Positions 6,873 through 15,976 of a stretch of 32,119 bases of DNA are shown one piece after another; position 1 is the first letter of the stretch; each line of letters starts with the position of its first letter. The notes below the pieces were generated by a model. It did not search any database. It saw only the letters and a list, made by a program, of their open reading frames with translations, and was not told where the DNA came from. A program made the translations under genes and the position numbers. Origin of the DNA: Methylobacterium sp. WL119 (GTDB taxonomy: Bacteria > Pseudomonadota > Alphaproteobacteria > Rhizobiales > Beijerinckiaceae); assembly GCF_008039875.1 (NCBI RefSeq), contig NZ_VRUU01000057.1, positions 1-32,119 of the forward strand, in the 5' to 3' direction.

Positions 6873-9046
6873 GCGAAAGTCGAGGCCTCGCAGATCCGGC
6901 GCAGATGTTCGCGGTAGGCCTCCGGCGCGCATTCCGAGCGGATGCGTGCTAGTCCCGCGGACTGTACGCGTCGCCAGAGGTCGGCGTTCTCGTGGAGGCG
7001 CACGAGCCCCTCAGCGAAGGCTTCCGGATCTAGCCAGTCGCAACTCTCGAAGCCGACGCCTTCCTCCCAGCCGATCTGCGCGGCCAGGATCGGCGTGATG
7101 AAGCATGGAAGTCCGTGCCGTACCGCGTCGTGTACCTTGTGCGGGATGCCGGCGGCAAAGCGTGTCGGAGCGAGGCAGACGCGGGCTGCATCGAAGAACG
7201 GTCCCGCCTCGGGCACCCGGCCCATCACCATGACACCAGGCCTCGTGTAGCGGGCGCAAATCGCGGGCGCGATAGTGCCGACGATCCGCAGCGTCGTGCC
7301 GGGCATTCGCGCCCGCAGGCGAGGCCAAACCGCATCGAAAAACCAATCTAGCGAATCGACATTTGGCAGCCCGTCCTGCTCCAACGCGCCGATGAACAGG
7401 AACCCAGCCCGATCGGCGAAGCGTGGGCCAGAGGTCTCCGGCAACGCCATGGCGTGACCGAGGACCGTTGCATTGACGCGGGCGTAGCTCGCCAACAGCC
7501 GCGACTCCGCCTCGGAAACGCAGACAACCTGATCAGCATTCGCGTAATACTGCGTCTCGGAAATGGCAGCCTTCGCAAGATCGGCCGCGGTGCCCAAACC
7601 CTGCTCCATCACGGCTCCGACGAAGGAGCGGGACGCGAACAGGGCTTCGGAATCGAAGACGACTCGGGATTTGACGAAGGCGCGCGGGCTTGATCCGACA
7701 TCAAAAAGAAGCTGCATCACGAGGGCGATGTTGTGCGGTCGGCTGACCCAGAGAACATCGAAATAGCCCGGTCGCTCGCCGATCAACCGCGCGAGGCCAT
7801 CGCGGCCGTCCGAGGCGAGGATCTCTACCCGCTGATCGATGTCGCGGCAGCGCTGAGCCTGCTCGGCATCTGCCCGGTAGATCGGATAGAGCGTCACCCC
7901 GTAGCCGAGTTTGGCCATCGTATTAACGATGTGGTTTGCGCGCGGATAGCCGGCGCCCATATCGAGATGCGGCACGGTGTCGTCGATGAACAGGACGCGT
8001 AACACCCACGGGTCGTGGTCCCGGGCGGCAAGCCCTGATTGCGACGGGCCCTGGTGGAAGAGCCAGTCGCGGTGCCGCTCCAGAAACAGTGCACGGTTGC
8101 GATCGAGGAGCATCTCCACATCGGCGCGCTTGGCGCTGGTGGCGTTCTCAAAATGCACCGCGATGGCACGGGCCTGGTAGATCACGCGCCGCCCGGCCTG
8201 ATGGCATCGCACGCAGAGGTCAGTATCCTCGAAATAGGCCGGTGCGTAGGCGTCGTCAAAGCCACCGAGCGTCTGGAACAGCGCCTGCTCGATCATCAAC
8301 ACGGCGCCGGAGACGTATCCGACATCGCGGGTGAAGCCGGCTTCCGGTGCGAACGGGTCGGGTACCCCACGAAGATAGGGGTAGGTGATCTGCGCATCCT
8401 CTTGGAAGTTAGCGCCCGCCTCCTGCAGGATGCCGCCGGGGAACACGAGGCGCGACCCGACAATCCCAACATGGTCGAGATTGGTGAAAGTCTGCGCCAT
8501 AGCCCGAATTGCGCCGGGCATTAGGTCGACGTCGGGGTTGAGAAACAGGATGAGACGGCCGCGTGCGCGTGCCGCGCCGTCGTTGCAGGCCGGCCCGAAC
8601 CCGGCATTCGCCGCGTTTCGGATGAGCGTCGCTCCGTCAATCCGGTCGAACAGGGCACCGGTTTCGGGCATCGACGCGTTGTCGACGACGATCACCTCGA
8701 ACGGCACGCCTGCAAGCCCCTGCTGCGCCGCGAGGCGCCACAGGGTGAGCGCGAGGATATGGCGGGCGTTCAACGAAACAATGACGATCGAAATGAGCGG
8801 TGCTTCTTCCGGCCGAAAAGCGATCCGCACGTCGTTGAGAAAAAGGGCGTCCCAGATCAGGCGCGCTTCAGCGATCACCACCCGGCGCCCGACGTCGGCA
8901 TCGACGGCGTCGAAAGACTCAACCAGGATGGTTTCGCTCTTAGCTGCGTCACCCTTGGACACGTCGCTTTCGGCGCTACCTTCCTCGACGCCGCCACCCT
9001 TGCCGGCGGTGCTCTCGAGCAGATCGGTCTTGGGCATGTCGCTCAT
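6869..9046 (-). CDS. Bifunctional glycosyltransferase: GT2 domain plus GT4-like domain (725 aa)
   Basis: After an 80-residue acidic leader, a GT2 (GT-A fold) domain begins at about residue 84 with LISIVIVSLNARHILALTLW. It continues with EVIVVDNAS, GFGPACNDGA and the D-x-D-like metal site FLNPDVD (about 168-174), then VSGAVLMIEQALFQTLGGFD and the acidic YFEDTDLCVR motif, all typical of rhamnosyl-type GT2 enzymes. From about residue 345 a second domain starts (RVLFIDDTVPHLDMGAGYPR). It has GT-B/GT4 character: VVFDSEALFASRS, the GFLFIGALEQDGLPNVDSL acceptor-to-donor transition, and KVHDAVRHGLPCF near the C-terminus. It probably adds two sugars in sequence to a glycan or carrier on the cytoplasmic side. 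Sugar and acceptor cannot be read from sequence. Start and stop both overlap neighbours as ATGA. Confidence 0.9.
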   Translation of the reverse strand: MSDMPKTDLLESTAGKGGGVEEGSAESDVSKGDAAKSETILVESFDAVDADVGRRVVIAEARLIWDALFLNDVRIAFRPEEAPLISIVIVSLNARHILALTLWRLAAQQGLAGVPFEVIVVDNASMPETGALFDRIDGATLIRNAANAGFGPACNDGAARARGRLILFLNPDVDLMPGAIRAMAQTFTNLDHVGIVGSRLVFPGGILQEAGANFQEDAQITYPYLRGVPDPFAPEAGFTRDVGYVSGAVLMIEQALFQTLGGFDDAYAPAYFEDTDLCVRCHQAGRRVIYQARAIAVHFENATSAKRADVEMLLDRNRALFLERHRDWLFHQGPSQSGLAARDHDPWVLRVLFIDDTVPHLDMGAGYPRANHIVNTMAKLGYGVTLYPIYRADAEQAQRCRDIDQRVEILASDGRDGLARLIGERPGYFDVLWVSRPHNIALVMQLLFDVGSSPRAFVKSRVVFDSEALFASRSFVGAVMEQGLGTAADLAKAAISETQYYANADQVVCVSEAESRLLASYARVNATVLGHAMALPETSGPRFADRAGFLFIGALEQDGLPNVDSLDWFFDAVWPRLRARMPGTTLRIVGTIAPAICARYTRPGVMVMGRVPEAGPFFDAARVCLAPTRFAAGIPHKVHDAVRHGLPCFITPILAAQIGWEEGVGFESCDWLDPEAFAEGLVRLHENADLWRRVQSAGLARIRSECAPEAYREHLRRICEASTFA

Positions 9047-10917
9047 GGCTGGATTGTCCCGCCCGCATGCGCGGATGCGATCGCGATCCGGCCGATCAGG
9101 TCGTCTGTGAGGAACAGCACCGTCCCGTTCGGGGCGATTGGAGCCAGTCCGATGCCCGACACGCTGACGACCGCAGGAACCGGTGTCAGCTCCCGGCGCG
9201 GCGCCTCGAAGGCGAAGCCGGGCGACAAGCTGAGCGTTGCGATCCCGTCGAGCGTAAGCTCATGCGCGCGGCCCCCATCGGGCTCGAGTAAGAACGCGGC
9301 AACTGCACGAACACCGGTGAGAAGGTGGCTCGGCAGGACAAGCGCCAGGGCAAACCCGTTCGCGCTTGCGCCGACGCAGCGCGCCGCGGTCGCCCAATCG
9401 GGCTGGACGTCGCGGAACGCACGGGCGGCAGCCTCACGGATCTCCCGAGGCAAGCGTTTCTCGCGGACCCATTCCGGCGACATCGCCACGACGACAAGAC
9501 CGAGCGATGCCGTCGTCTCCCGTGCCGGCGTGGAACCGGCAAACCAGCGGCGGCGCTCCGGTGCGTACCTGATCGCTTGTGCCGCCGTCTCGCCCAGGCG
9601 CTCGGTCGCCAATAGCCGGCCAAAGGCCGGATGGTCCTGAAGCGCGGAATTCGCCGAGCGGACACCGATCGGCCAGGACTGCTCCATCGATTCGACGATT
9701 GCGGCGGGCGGTGCGACGGCAACGGGTCGCCTGTGACTTGCGGCGTGGATCACGTCAGCGAGTTCGGCCTCGGCCTGCAACGAGATCGCGTTGAAGCGCG
9801 CAAACAGTGTAGCGCAAGCCTGCGTCAACGCTGAGAGACCGGCGGGATCCGAACGCAGCGCCAGGATCGCCGCTTTAACCTCGGCGACGTCCGCGCAACG
9901 ATGCGCCAACTCCTCGGCGCCGAACCCCTCGAAGCCTATCGCGGTGCCGACCACCGGCACGCCGTAGGACAGGGCCTCGGCGACTTTCATCTTCAGGCCG
10001 CTGCCCATCAGCATCGGCGCCACGATCACGTCGGTCTCGGCGTAGAACCTTTCGAGATCGTCGACGTAGCCGAGCAGCATCACCCCCGGCAGGTCAAGGC
10101 CGCCCAGCGCGTGGCAGATCTCGCCGGCGATCCGCAATTCCGGCTTGTCCGGTGTCCAGCCCGCGGCCCATGCGTGGGCGAACTTGCTGATTGAGAACAG
10201 GTTGGGATCGTTGCCGTGCCCGACGAAGCCGATCCGTGCGATCACGCGCGGCGCTGAGAACGGTGCGCGGACCGGAAATACCGGCGGCAGCAGCAGCACC
10301 CGCCGGTCGGTCAACCCGGCGAAGTAAGCCGCCTCCTCCGATTGGATCGCTAGCACCACATCGGCGCGGTCGAGCGCAGCCGCCTCGCTCTTGCGGTCGG
10401 TGTAGTAGAAGTTTGGTTCAGCCCGAAACGGACGGTACTGCAGCTGCCGGTCGGCGAAGCGGTCATGCGTGTCGATGAGCTTGAGCATGTCCTGCGCGTA
10501 ATCGAGGCAGCGCGACAGGAACATGTAGTTGACGAGGATCGCCACGGTGTCGGGGTGTTCCGCCGCATACCACGCCACGAACCGGTCGAGCGCTGCCGAG
10601 CCCCATTCGTCGATCCCGAAAATTAGGGAGCGCGTTTTCAGCGGGATCGTCTCGTTCGCTTCAATCAGGAATGTACGCTGGAAGCTCGCTTGCATCGCCG
10701 CGAGATCGGTTGGCGGATGCTGGCCGAAGCGGCGGTAGACCTGATCCTCGTGGGCGAAGTAGGCGAAGTCGACGGCAAAGCCCGCGCGTTGAAGCGCCGA
10801 ACAGGTGAGCGCCAGCCGTTTGCGGTTGCCGGCGCTGGCTGGCACGGCTGGCATCGGCGCAACTACGAGGACCGTGGCGATCGGTGTCAGAGTGGACGAC
10901 GGGGTCTCGGCGCTCAT
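9043..10917 (-). CDS. GT4-type glycosyltransferase with extra C-terminal domain (624 aa)
   Basis: The ATG at 10917 (MSAETPSSTL) is preferred over upstream in-frame starts because it forms an ATGA overlap with the upstream gene's stop. The N-terminal Rossmann half opens with ATVLVVAPMPAVPASAGNRK (a G-N-R-x-R-x nucleotide-sugar glycosyltransferase start). The donor half has IGFVGHGNDPNLFSISKF (about 229-246), a VMLLGYVDDLERFYAETDV segment and the GT4 signature DVIVAPMLMGSGLKMKVAEA followed by GVPVVGT (about 296-325). The C-terminal 200 or so residues after about 420 are not part of a standard GT4 enzyme and I do not recognise them. They look beta-rich with hydrophobic strands and could bind glycan. 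No signal peptide or membrane segment is seen, so it is likely cytoplasmic or peripheral. Confidence 0.88.
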   Translation of the reverse strand: MSAETPSSTLTPIATVLVVAPMPAVPASAGNRKRLALTCSALQRAGFAVDFAYFAHEDQVYRRFGQHPPTDLAAMQASFQRTFLIEANETIPLKTRSLIFGIDEWGSAALDRFVAWYAAEHPDTVAILVNYMFLSRCLDYAQDMLKLIDTHDRFADRQLQYRPFRAEPNFYYTDRKSEAAALDRADVVLAIQSEEAAYFAGLTDRRVLLLPPVFPVRAPFSAPRVIARIGFVGHGNDPNLFSISKFAHAWAAGWTPDKPELRIAGEICHALGGLDLPGVMLLGYVDDLERFYAETDVIVAPMLMGSGLKMKVAEALSYGVPVVGTAIGFEGFGAEELAHRCADVAEVKAAILALRSDPAGLSALTQACATLFARFNAISLQAEAELADVIHAASHRRPVAVAPPAAIVESMEQSWPIGVRSANSALQDHPAFGRLLATERLGETAAQAIRYAPERRRWFAGSTPARETTASLGLVVVAMSPEWVREKRLPREIREAAARAFRDVQPDWATAARCVGASANGFALALVLPSHLLTGVRAVAAFLLEPDGGRAHELTLDGIATLSLSPGFAFEAPRRELTPVPAVVSVSGIGLAPIAPNGTVLFLTDDLIGRIAIASAHAGGTIQP

Positions 10918-11633
10918 CTGGCAGCTGCGCTCAGTCGCGCCGCGGCGAAGCCGCCATTCGCGATCAAGAAGACACGTCGGGGTCGCCCAACCTCTGGTCC
11001 CCAAAGCGGATCAAGGTCAAGATCCATCCGCGACGCCGGCGAGAACGTCATGCGCGCCGTCGCGACGCGGGCGCAGCGGAGTCCGGACCCGGAATCGAAC
11101 AAGACGTAGTTCGGCACCTCCGTGCCCGAGACGCTGCAGGCTCGCGGATCGTCGGCGAGCGTGACCTCCGGCCCGTCCTTCGGCACCGGAACGTCGCGAA
11201 TAGCCGGCGCCAGCAGGGTAATCGGGTCGGCCAGGGCAGTGGCGTTCTGAGGCGTCATCGACGAGAGCACGGCTCGGGCCATCACGGCGGCGTCGCCGGG
11301 TGACAGCGTCCCCGCCGGCTCGGCCGGGCCGGTCGCAAGGGTGATGGGATGGAAATGCGTGGCGACGACGAGCCGTGTCCCGCGTGCAAGTGCCGTCCCC
11401 GCAGCGTCGCCTCGTGTGCGCAGCAGCAGCAAGCCAGTTGGCCGCTTCTCCCGCGCCGTCATGCCGGCGAACGCCCAGGTCTCGAGTGTCACGTCGCCGG
11501 GCGCGACCACCGCGAGGGGAATCGGCATTGAGGTCGGCAGGCGAAAGCTGCAGAGAACCCAATCGGATCCGAAGCGGAAGATGCGGGCGTCGCACCGGGT
11601 GGACGCGCCTTCACGGTAGAACGACGCGGTCAT
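10914..11633 (-). CDS. Unknown protein, first gene of glycosyltransferase operon (239 aa)
   Basis: The frame runs from ATG 11633 to TGA 10914-10916 and overlaps the next gene as ATGA, which supports it being real and translated. The sequence looks beta-rich, for example RIFRFGSDWVLCSFRLPTSM, TLETWAFAGMTAREKRP and GTRLVVATHFHPITLA. It ends in a basic region with RRVFLIANGGFAAARL. There are no transmembrane segments, signal peptide or catalytic motif that I can identify. Its general texture resembles the unassigned C-terminal domain of the downstream glycosyltransferase, but I could not establish homology by eye. Being the promoter-proximal gene of a glycosyltransferase operon, it may be an accessory or glycan-recognition subunit. 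That is inference only. Confidence 0.75.
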   Translation of the reverse strand: MTASFYREGASTRCDARIFRFGSDWVLCSFRLPTSMPIPLAVVAPGDVTLETWAFAGMTAREKRPTGLLLLRTRGDAAGTALARGTRLVVATHFHPITLATGPAEPAGTLSPGDAAVMARAVLSSMTPQNATALADPITLLAPAIRDVPVPKDGPEVTLADDPRACSVSGTEVPNYVLFDSGSGLRCARVATARMTFSPASRMDLDLDPLWGPEVGRPRRVFLIANGGFAAARLSAAAR

Positions 11634-11959
11634 CCGTTGCCTTCATGAAACGATCGCATCGCTACAATTCACGGTTCGAACGCATAACGCTCGCGGCGCT
11701 GTGTCCGTCCCCCGAGGGCGAGCGTGGTACGGGAGCGCCGGTGCATGCGCAACCCGGTTGAAGCCACGGCCTACGTGAAGATGTCGCTGTCCGAAGAGCT
11801 TGGTGGCGACATTGTATCCTTGATGTCGCTAACCTGACACAGCCAATGGTTTTGGCGCGATTTCTGACCTTGATCTGGTCGTAGGCCGGACAATCCGTGT
11901 AGGCTCCGGCTGATTGTGACGCCTAGCGCACGGGCGACCGGCTGGATCGGAGAGGACGT
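11634..11959. promoter_or_regulatory. Divergent intergenic region between glycosyltransferase operon and gspE operon
   Basis: These 326 bases separate the minus-strand glycosyltransferase operon from the plus-strand gspE operon, so promoters for both directions should lie here. No coding frame looks real. I could not place -35/-10 elements with confidence. The only clear signal is GGAGAGGACGT just before the gspE start, a good ribosome binding site. Confidence 0.5.
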
Positions 11960-13639
11960 ATGCAGATCGACGCCCCCGCCGCCATCCAGGGCGAGACCCT
12001 GGCGGAATTCCTTCGCCGTCGGCGCGGGCTCGCGACGGTACCGGCACCGCCGCGCGCCAGCGGCGGCGCGGCGGAAGCGATCTGGCGGGGCGGGACGGTC
12101 TCGGCGATCGACCTCGCGGATGCGGTCGCGGCCTTTCACGGGGTCCCACGGGCCGACCGTCACGCGATCGCCGGACTTCCCCATGCCCTCGACACATTGT
12201 CCCGCGACTTCCTACGCGAGGCCTACCTGTATCCGGTCATGCGCGACGGGCACCCGCTGCTGGTGACCGCGGACCCCGGCCATCTCGAACCGATCCGCGC
12301 GGTCGCCCTCGCGCTTGGCGGGGCGGTGCCGTTGGCGGTGCTCTCGTTCGAAGAAATCGAGGAGCTGTTCGAGCGTAGTCGCCCCGCCGACGCGCCACGC
12401 GACGAGGTCGAGAGCGAGACCGGGTCCGACTACGCCCTCTCCGACGACATCGAGACGCTGCAGGATCTCGCCCGCGGCGCCCCGATCGTGCGCGTCATCG
12501 ACGGGCTGTTAGAGCGTGCGATCCAGGCGGGCGCCACCGACATCCACATCGAGACCGGACGCGAGGAACTGAAGGTCCGGTTCCGCGTAGACGGTCACTT
12601 GCGGGCGCAGCAGACGATGCCGCGTCACATGGCAGCCGCGGTAATCTCGCGGGTGAAGATTCTCGCCGGCCTCGACATCGCCGAACGCCGCCTGCCGCAG
12701 GACGGGCGCACCAACGTCAGGATCGGCAACACCGAGGCGGATCTGCGCGTCGCGATCATGCCGACACTTTACGGCGAGACGGCAGTGCTCCGTATTTTGC
12801 TGAAGGACACGCGGCTACTCGACTTCAAGCGCGTTGGCCTGTCCGACCGCGACCGCGACGCGGTGGTCAGGCTGCTCGCCGAGCCACACGGCATCATTAT
12901 TGTTACCGGCCCCACCGGCAGCGGCAAGACTACGACGCTCGCCACCGCGATCTCTCTGCTGAACGATCCCGCGCGCAAGATCGTCACCGTCGAGGACCCG
13001 GTGGAGTACCAACTCCCCGGAATCCACCAGACCCAGATCAAGCCGGCAATCGGTCTAACCTTCGCCACCGCACTGCGATCGTTCCTTCGCCACGACCCAG
13101 ATGTGATCATGGTCGGCGAGATGCGGGACCGCGAAACCGCGGCGATCGGCATCCAGGCCGCTCTCACCGGGCACCTTGTGCTGACGACATTGCATACCAA
13201 CAGCGCGGTCGACGCGGTGGTGCGCCTCGTCGATATGGGGGTCGAGCCGTATCTCATCGCGTCGAGCCTGCGCGGGGTGATAGGCCAGCGGCTGGTTCGT
13301 CGCTTGTGCGAGCGCTGCCGGGTTCCAGATCCAAAGGGCCTCGAGGTCGCTCGCGACCTCCGCGCGCGCCGTGGCGGCCCCGAGGCGACGGGCCACAACT
13401 TTCACGCAGCGACCGGCTGTGCCCATTGCAACGAGAGCGGCTTCCGCGGACGCATCGGGGTGTTCGAGGCACTCGCTGTCGGCGACGACTTGCGTGACCT
13501 CATCCGCGGCCAGCCCGATCCCCGCATCCTGCTCCAGGCGGCGCGTGCGGTCGGCATGACTACGATGCTTGACGATGGGATCGAGAAGGCGAGCCTTGGA
13601 CTCACCTCACTCGACGAGGTTATGCGGATTTCGGGATGA
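11960..13639 (+). CDS. gspE: T2SS cytoplasmic ATPase GspE
   Basis: GspE is the hexameric ATPase that drives pseudopilus assembly at the cytoplasmic face of the inner membrane. The 559-aa length fits the family. After an N-terminal domain of about 150 residues that would bind GspL come the aspartate-box region (TDIHIETGREELKVRFRVDG), Walker A GPTGSGKT (317-324), Walker B within DPDVIMVGEMRD (379-390), and a His-box region (LTGHLVLTTLHTNSA). The C-terminal zinc-binding tetracysteine element is complete: Cys450, Cys453, Cys487 and Cys490 (LCERCR, CAHC). PilB of type IV pili is the main alternative, but the linked gspD/F/G/H/I/J/K genes decide for GspE. It is the first gene of a four-gene unit and overlaps gspL as ATGA. 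Confidence 0.96.
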   Translation: MQIDAPAAIQGETLAEFLRRRRGLATVPAPPRASGGAAEAIWRGGTVSAIDLADAVAAFHGVPRADRHAIAGLPHALDTLSRDFLREAYLYPVMRDGHPLLVTADPGHLEPIRAVALALGGAVPLAVLSFEEIEELFERSRPADAPRDEVESETGSDYALSDDIETLQDLARGAPIVRVIDGLLERAIQAGATDIHIETGREELKVRFRVDGHLRAQQTMPRHMAAAVISRVKILAGLDIAERRLPQDGRTNVRIGNTEADLRVAIMPTLYGETAVLRILLKDTRLLDFKRVGLSDRDRDAVVRLLAEPHGIIIVTGPTGSGKTTTLATAISLLNDPARKIVTVEDPVEYQLPGIHQTQIKPAIGLTFATALRSFLRHDPDVIMVGEMRDRETAAIGIQAALTGHLVLTTLHTNSAVDAVVRLVDMGVEPYLIASSLRGVIGQRLVRRLCERCRVPDPKGLEVARDLRARRGGPEATGHNFHAATGCAHCNESGFRGRIGVFEALAVGDDLRDLIRGQPDPRILLQAARAVGMTTMLDDGIEKASLGLTSLDEVMRISG

Positions 13640-14703
13640 CGCTCTCTACCGGAATGATGCCGGCCACGATCCGGCCCGCAGCGACCGCGATGCAGACGAT
13701 CGGCGCAGCGCTGCTCGACTCCTTTGTTGCGACCCTCCGGCCACTCGTTGCCCGCTTCTCGACGGGCGTGAGCCACGTCGTCTTGATCGCGCCGGATGGA
13801 CTCTTGCTCCACAGCCTGCGGAAAGATTGTCTTGGCCCGCCGCTGCATCTGGCCGACGACGTGCGCGCACCGGAGGCGTTCCACGTGGGTGCGGTGCAGT
13901 TGAGACTGCCACCGGAGGTGTTCCTGACGCGCTCGCTGCGCCTTCCCGATGCCGGGCGAAGTTATCTCCAGCCGATCATCGCGCACCGCTTGGAACGTCT
14001 GACGCCATGGCGGGCGGACCACGTTCTCTATGCCTACAGCGTCGTCGACGGCGTCTCCGAGGATGGCACGATCGGTGTCGATCTGCTCGCGACCTCCGTC
14101 GATCTCGTGGCGCCGTTCCTGGCGCGCCTCGCAGGTGCGGGGCTCACGGCAACGGCGCTGGGCAGTGCCGCGGAACCGCTCGACGCGCCGCTACGCTTCG
14201 ACCTCTATAAGGGGCGTACGCAGGCTTCCGACGGCCGCCTTCGGGCGCGTATCGGCCGCGGCTTCGCAGTCCTGCTCGGCGGGCTCGCGACCGCGTGCCT
14301 GTTCTCAGCGATCGTGGCGGCTTCGGCCACGTCGGACGCAGAGGATGTCCAGCAGAGGCTGACTGCGCTACGCACGAAGCTCGCGCTGCGCGGCGGGCCT
14401 GGCACATCACGCGAACGCGCCCTGTTAGAGGGCAAGCGCGCCGATACCGCGACGATCGTGCTTATCGATAAGCTGAGCCGCGCCTTGCCCGACGACACGG
14501 TACTGCGCGAACTCGACATCGATCCGACCCGGATTCGCCTCGTAGGCCGCTCTGTCGATGCGCCGGCGCTGATCGCACGCCTCGAAGTGGATGCCGGCTT
14601 GAAGAACCCGCGTTTCGCCGCGCCGGTGATCCGCGATGCTGACAGGCGGGACGCCTTCGATCTGGTAGCGACCCGCAGCGATGCGCCGGGCACGGCACGA
14701 TGA
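13636..14703 (+). CDS. gspL: T2SS inner-membrane protein GspL
   Basis: GspL links the GspE ATPase to the membrane platform. The 355-aa protein has a cytoplasmic N-terminal part of about 208 residues with the actin-like-fold features of GspL/PilM, for example SHVVLIAPDGLLLHSL and the YLQPIIAHRLERLTPWRADH segment typical of the PilN/GspL group. A single membrane segment follows (about 209-230, GFAVLLGGLATACLFSAIVA), then a periplasmic coiled and ferredoxin-like region (DDTVLRELDIDPTRIRLVG). The ATG overlaps the gspE stop, and the stop overlaps the gspM start, also as ATGA. Identity rests on position and topology as much as on motif, because GspL sequences diverge strongly. Confidence 0.85.
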   Translation: MTLSTGMMPATIRPAATAMQTIGAALLDSFVATLRPLVARFSTGVSHVVLIAPDGLLLHSLRKDCLGPPLHLADDVRAPEAFHVGAVQLRLPPEVFLTRSLRLPDAGRSYLQPIIAHRLERLTPWRADHVLYAYSVVDGVSEDGTIGVDLLATSVDLVAPFLARLAGAGLTATALGSAAEPLDAPLRFDLYKGRTQASDGRLRARIGRGFAVLLGGLATACLFSAIVAASATSDAEDVQQRLTALRTKLALRGGPGTSRERALLEGKRADTATIVLIDKLSRALPDDTVLRELDIDPTRIRLVGRSVDAPALIARLEVDAGLKNPRFAAPVIRDADRRDAFDLVATRSDAPGTAR

Positions 14704-15266
14704 CGCTCGCGGAAGCCCGTGACACTCGCTGGTTCGGGCCGCTTGCTGTCGCGCTGTGCGTTGGCATACCGCTACTGTTGCTCGCAATCACGATCACCAA
14801 TCTCACGCGCTGGTTGGAGGCCGGTGCCGAGGTGAATAGCGCAGCCGGCCATCTCGCTCAGGTCGAGGCGAGGATCCGGGCGGAGGCCGGTCGTCCGGTG
14901 CCGACGCGCGGTGACCTCTCGGCCCTTTATCTGACAGCTGAAACGGGGAGCCTCGCCCGCGCAGAACTCCAGCAGCGTCTCGCCGGCCTCGTCGAACGCG
15001 CTGGCGGCCGGCTGATTGAGGTTCGCGGCGACGAAGCACCCGACGCGGCGGCTCAGCGCAGCATACAGCTTCGCCTTAGTCTCGACATCGGCAACGAAGG
15101 ATTCTTCGATTTGCTAAAGGCAGTCGAGACCGGCCTGCCGCTGCTTACGGTCGAGGCCGTGAACATCCGCCCTGTGTCGGGGCGTAGCGCGGGGGGCGAG
15201 GAAGCCAATCCGACCCTGCGCGTCGCACTCGCGATCCGCGGCTACCGCCGCGAGAGCACGCAATGA
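14700..15266 (+). CDS. gspM: T2SS inner-membrane protein GspM
   Basis: GspM partners GspL in the inner-membrane platform. The 188-aa protein has a short cytoplasmic start, one membrane segment (about 13-36, PLAVALCVGIPLLLLAITIT), a periplasmic coiled-coil-like stretch and an alpha/beta domain containing LRLSLDIGNEGFFDLLKAVE, TGLPLLTVEAVNIRP. This matches the T2SSM_b type of GspM. It lies directly after gspL with ATGA overlaps on both sides. Confidence 0.85.
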   Translation: MTLAEARDTRWFGPLAVALCVGIPLLLLAITITNLTRWLEAGAEVNSAAGHLAQVEARIRAEAGRPVPTRGDLSALYLTAETGSLARAELQQRLAGLVERAGGRLIEVRGDEAPDAAAQRSIQLRLSLDIGNEGFFDLLKAVETGLPLLTVEAVNIRPVSGRSAGGEEANPTLRVALAIRGYRRESTQ

Positions 15267-15808
15267 TCTGCCCGTATCGTCATGCCCGACGCCGTGGCGC
15301 CGCCGCCGGTGCCGTTCTGGTTCTCGTCCTTCTCGAATCGGCGATCGTGCCGACGTCGGCTCAAGTCGCTGACGACCGCCCGCCACCAGGCCCAGCGCAG
15401 AACCTGAACCCGCTGAGCACGCTCGATCCCGCGACGCTCGATGCCTTTAGGGGACGGCCGCTCTTCGCACCATCGCGCCGACCGCCACCACCGCGACAGG
15501 TTATTACCGCTCCACCGGCGCCCGTGGCGGTCGAAGCTCCGCCGCCGGATCTGCGCCTCGTCGGCGTCGTCGCGGGTGTGGACAAAGCTGTAGCGATCCT
15601 GCGCCGTCCAACAGGAGGTTCTTCGCTCAGCCTTAAACTCGGGGACTCGGTGGAAACATGGCGTGTCCAGGCCATCGGCCCCGACCGCGTAACGCTTCGC
15701 GATGGGACGCGCGAGACCACCTATCGGCTCTTTAGCGTAGGTACATCGAGCCCTCCGGGTGCACGTCCCGGCAGTCCTCTGCCTATCGGCATTCCGCTAG
15801 GGCGATGA
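15263..15808 (+). CDS. GspC-like T2SS protein with HR domain, no PDZ domain
   Basis: The 181-aa protein has an N-terminal membrane segment (about 13-32), a proline-rich linker (RRPPPPRQVITAPPAPVA) and a C-terminal homology-region-like domain (PPPDLRLVGVVAGVDKAVAI, then LKLGDSVETWRVQAIGPDRV and TYRLFSVG). In T2SS the HR domain of GspC binds the N0 domain of the secretin GspD, coupling inner and outer membrane parts. Proteobacterial GspC normally carries a PDZ or coiled-coil domain after HR; here the protein stops soon after HR, as in PilP-like forms. In some alphaproteobacterial operons a gene in this position is called gspN, so the symbol is left open. It is last in the gspE unit and overlaps gspM as ATGA. 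Confidence 0.75.
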   Translation: MICPYRHARRRGAAAGAVLVLVLLESAIVPTSAQVADDRPPPGPAQNLNPLSTLDPATLDAFRGRPLFAPSRRPPPPRQVITAPPAPVAVEAPPPDLRLVGVVAGVDKAVAILRRPTGGSSLSLKLGDSVETWRVQAIGPDRVTLRDGTRETTYRLFSVGTSSPPGARPGSPLPIGIPLGR

Positions 15809-15976
15809 GCCATCTTGGTGCCCGGGGGACCTAAATGGGGTACCGCTGGCCTTTATCGGAGAAGGATTGCCCCGCGATTTTTACCGACAGCGGGCATGAG
15901 TCCCGCCCGACTATATAGAACTCAACCGTGATTGGCTTTCTAAAGCATCGCCACACCTTCACGCCACGCGGCAATC

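Noticed and set aside
11960..13639. PilB of a type IV pilus
   Set aside because: The linked secretin, GspG with calcium-loop motif, GspK and GspL/M context point to T2SS; no pilT or pilin cluster is present.
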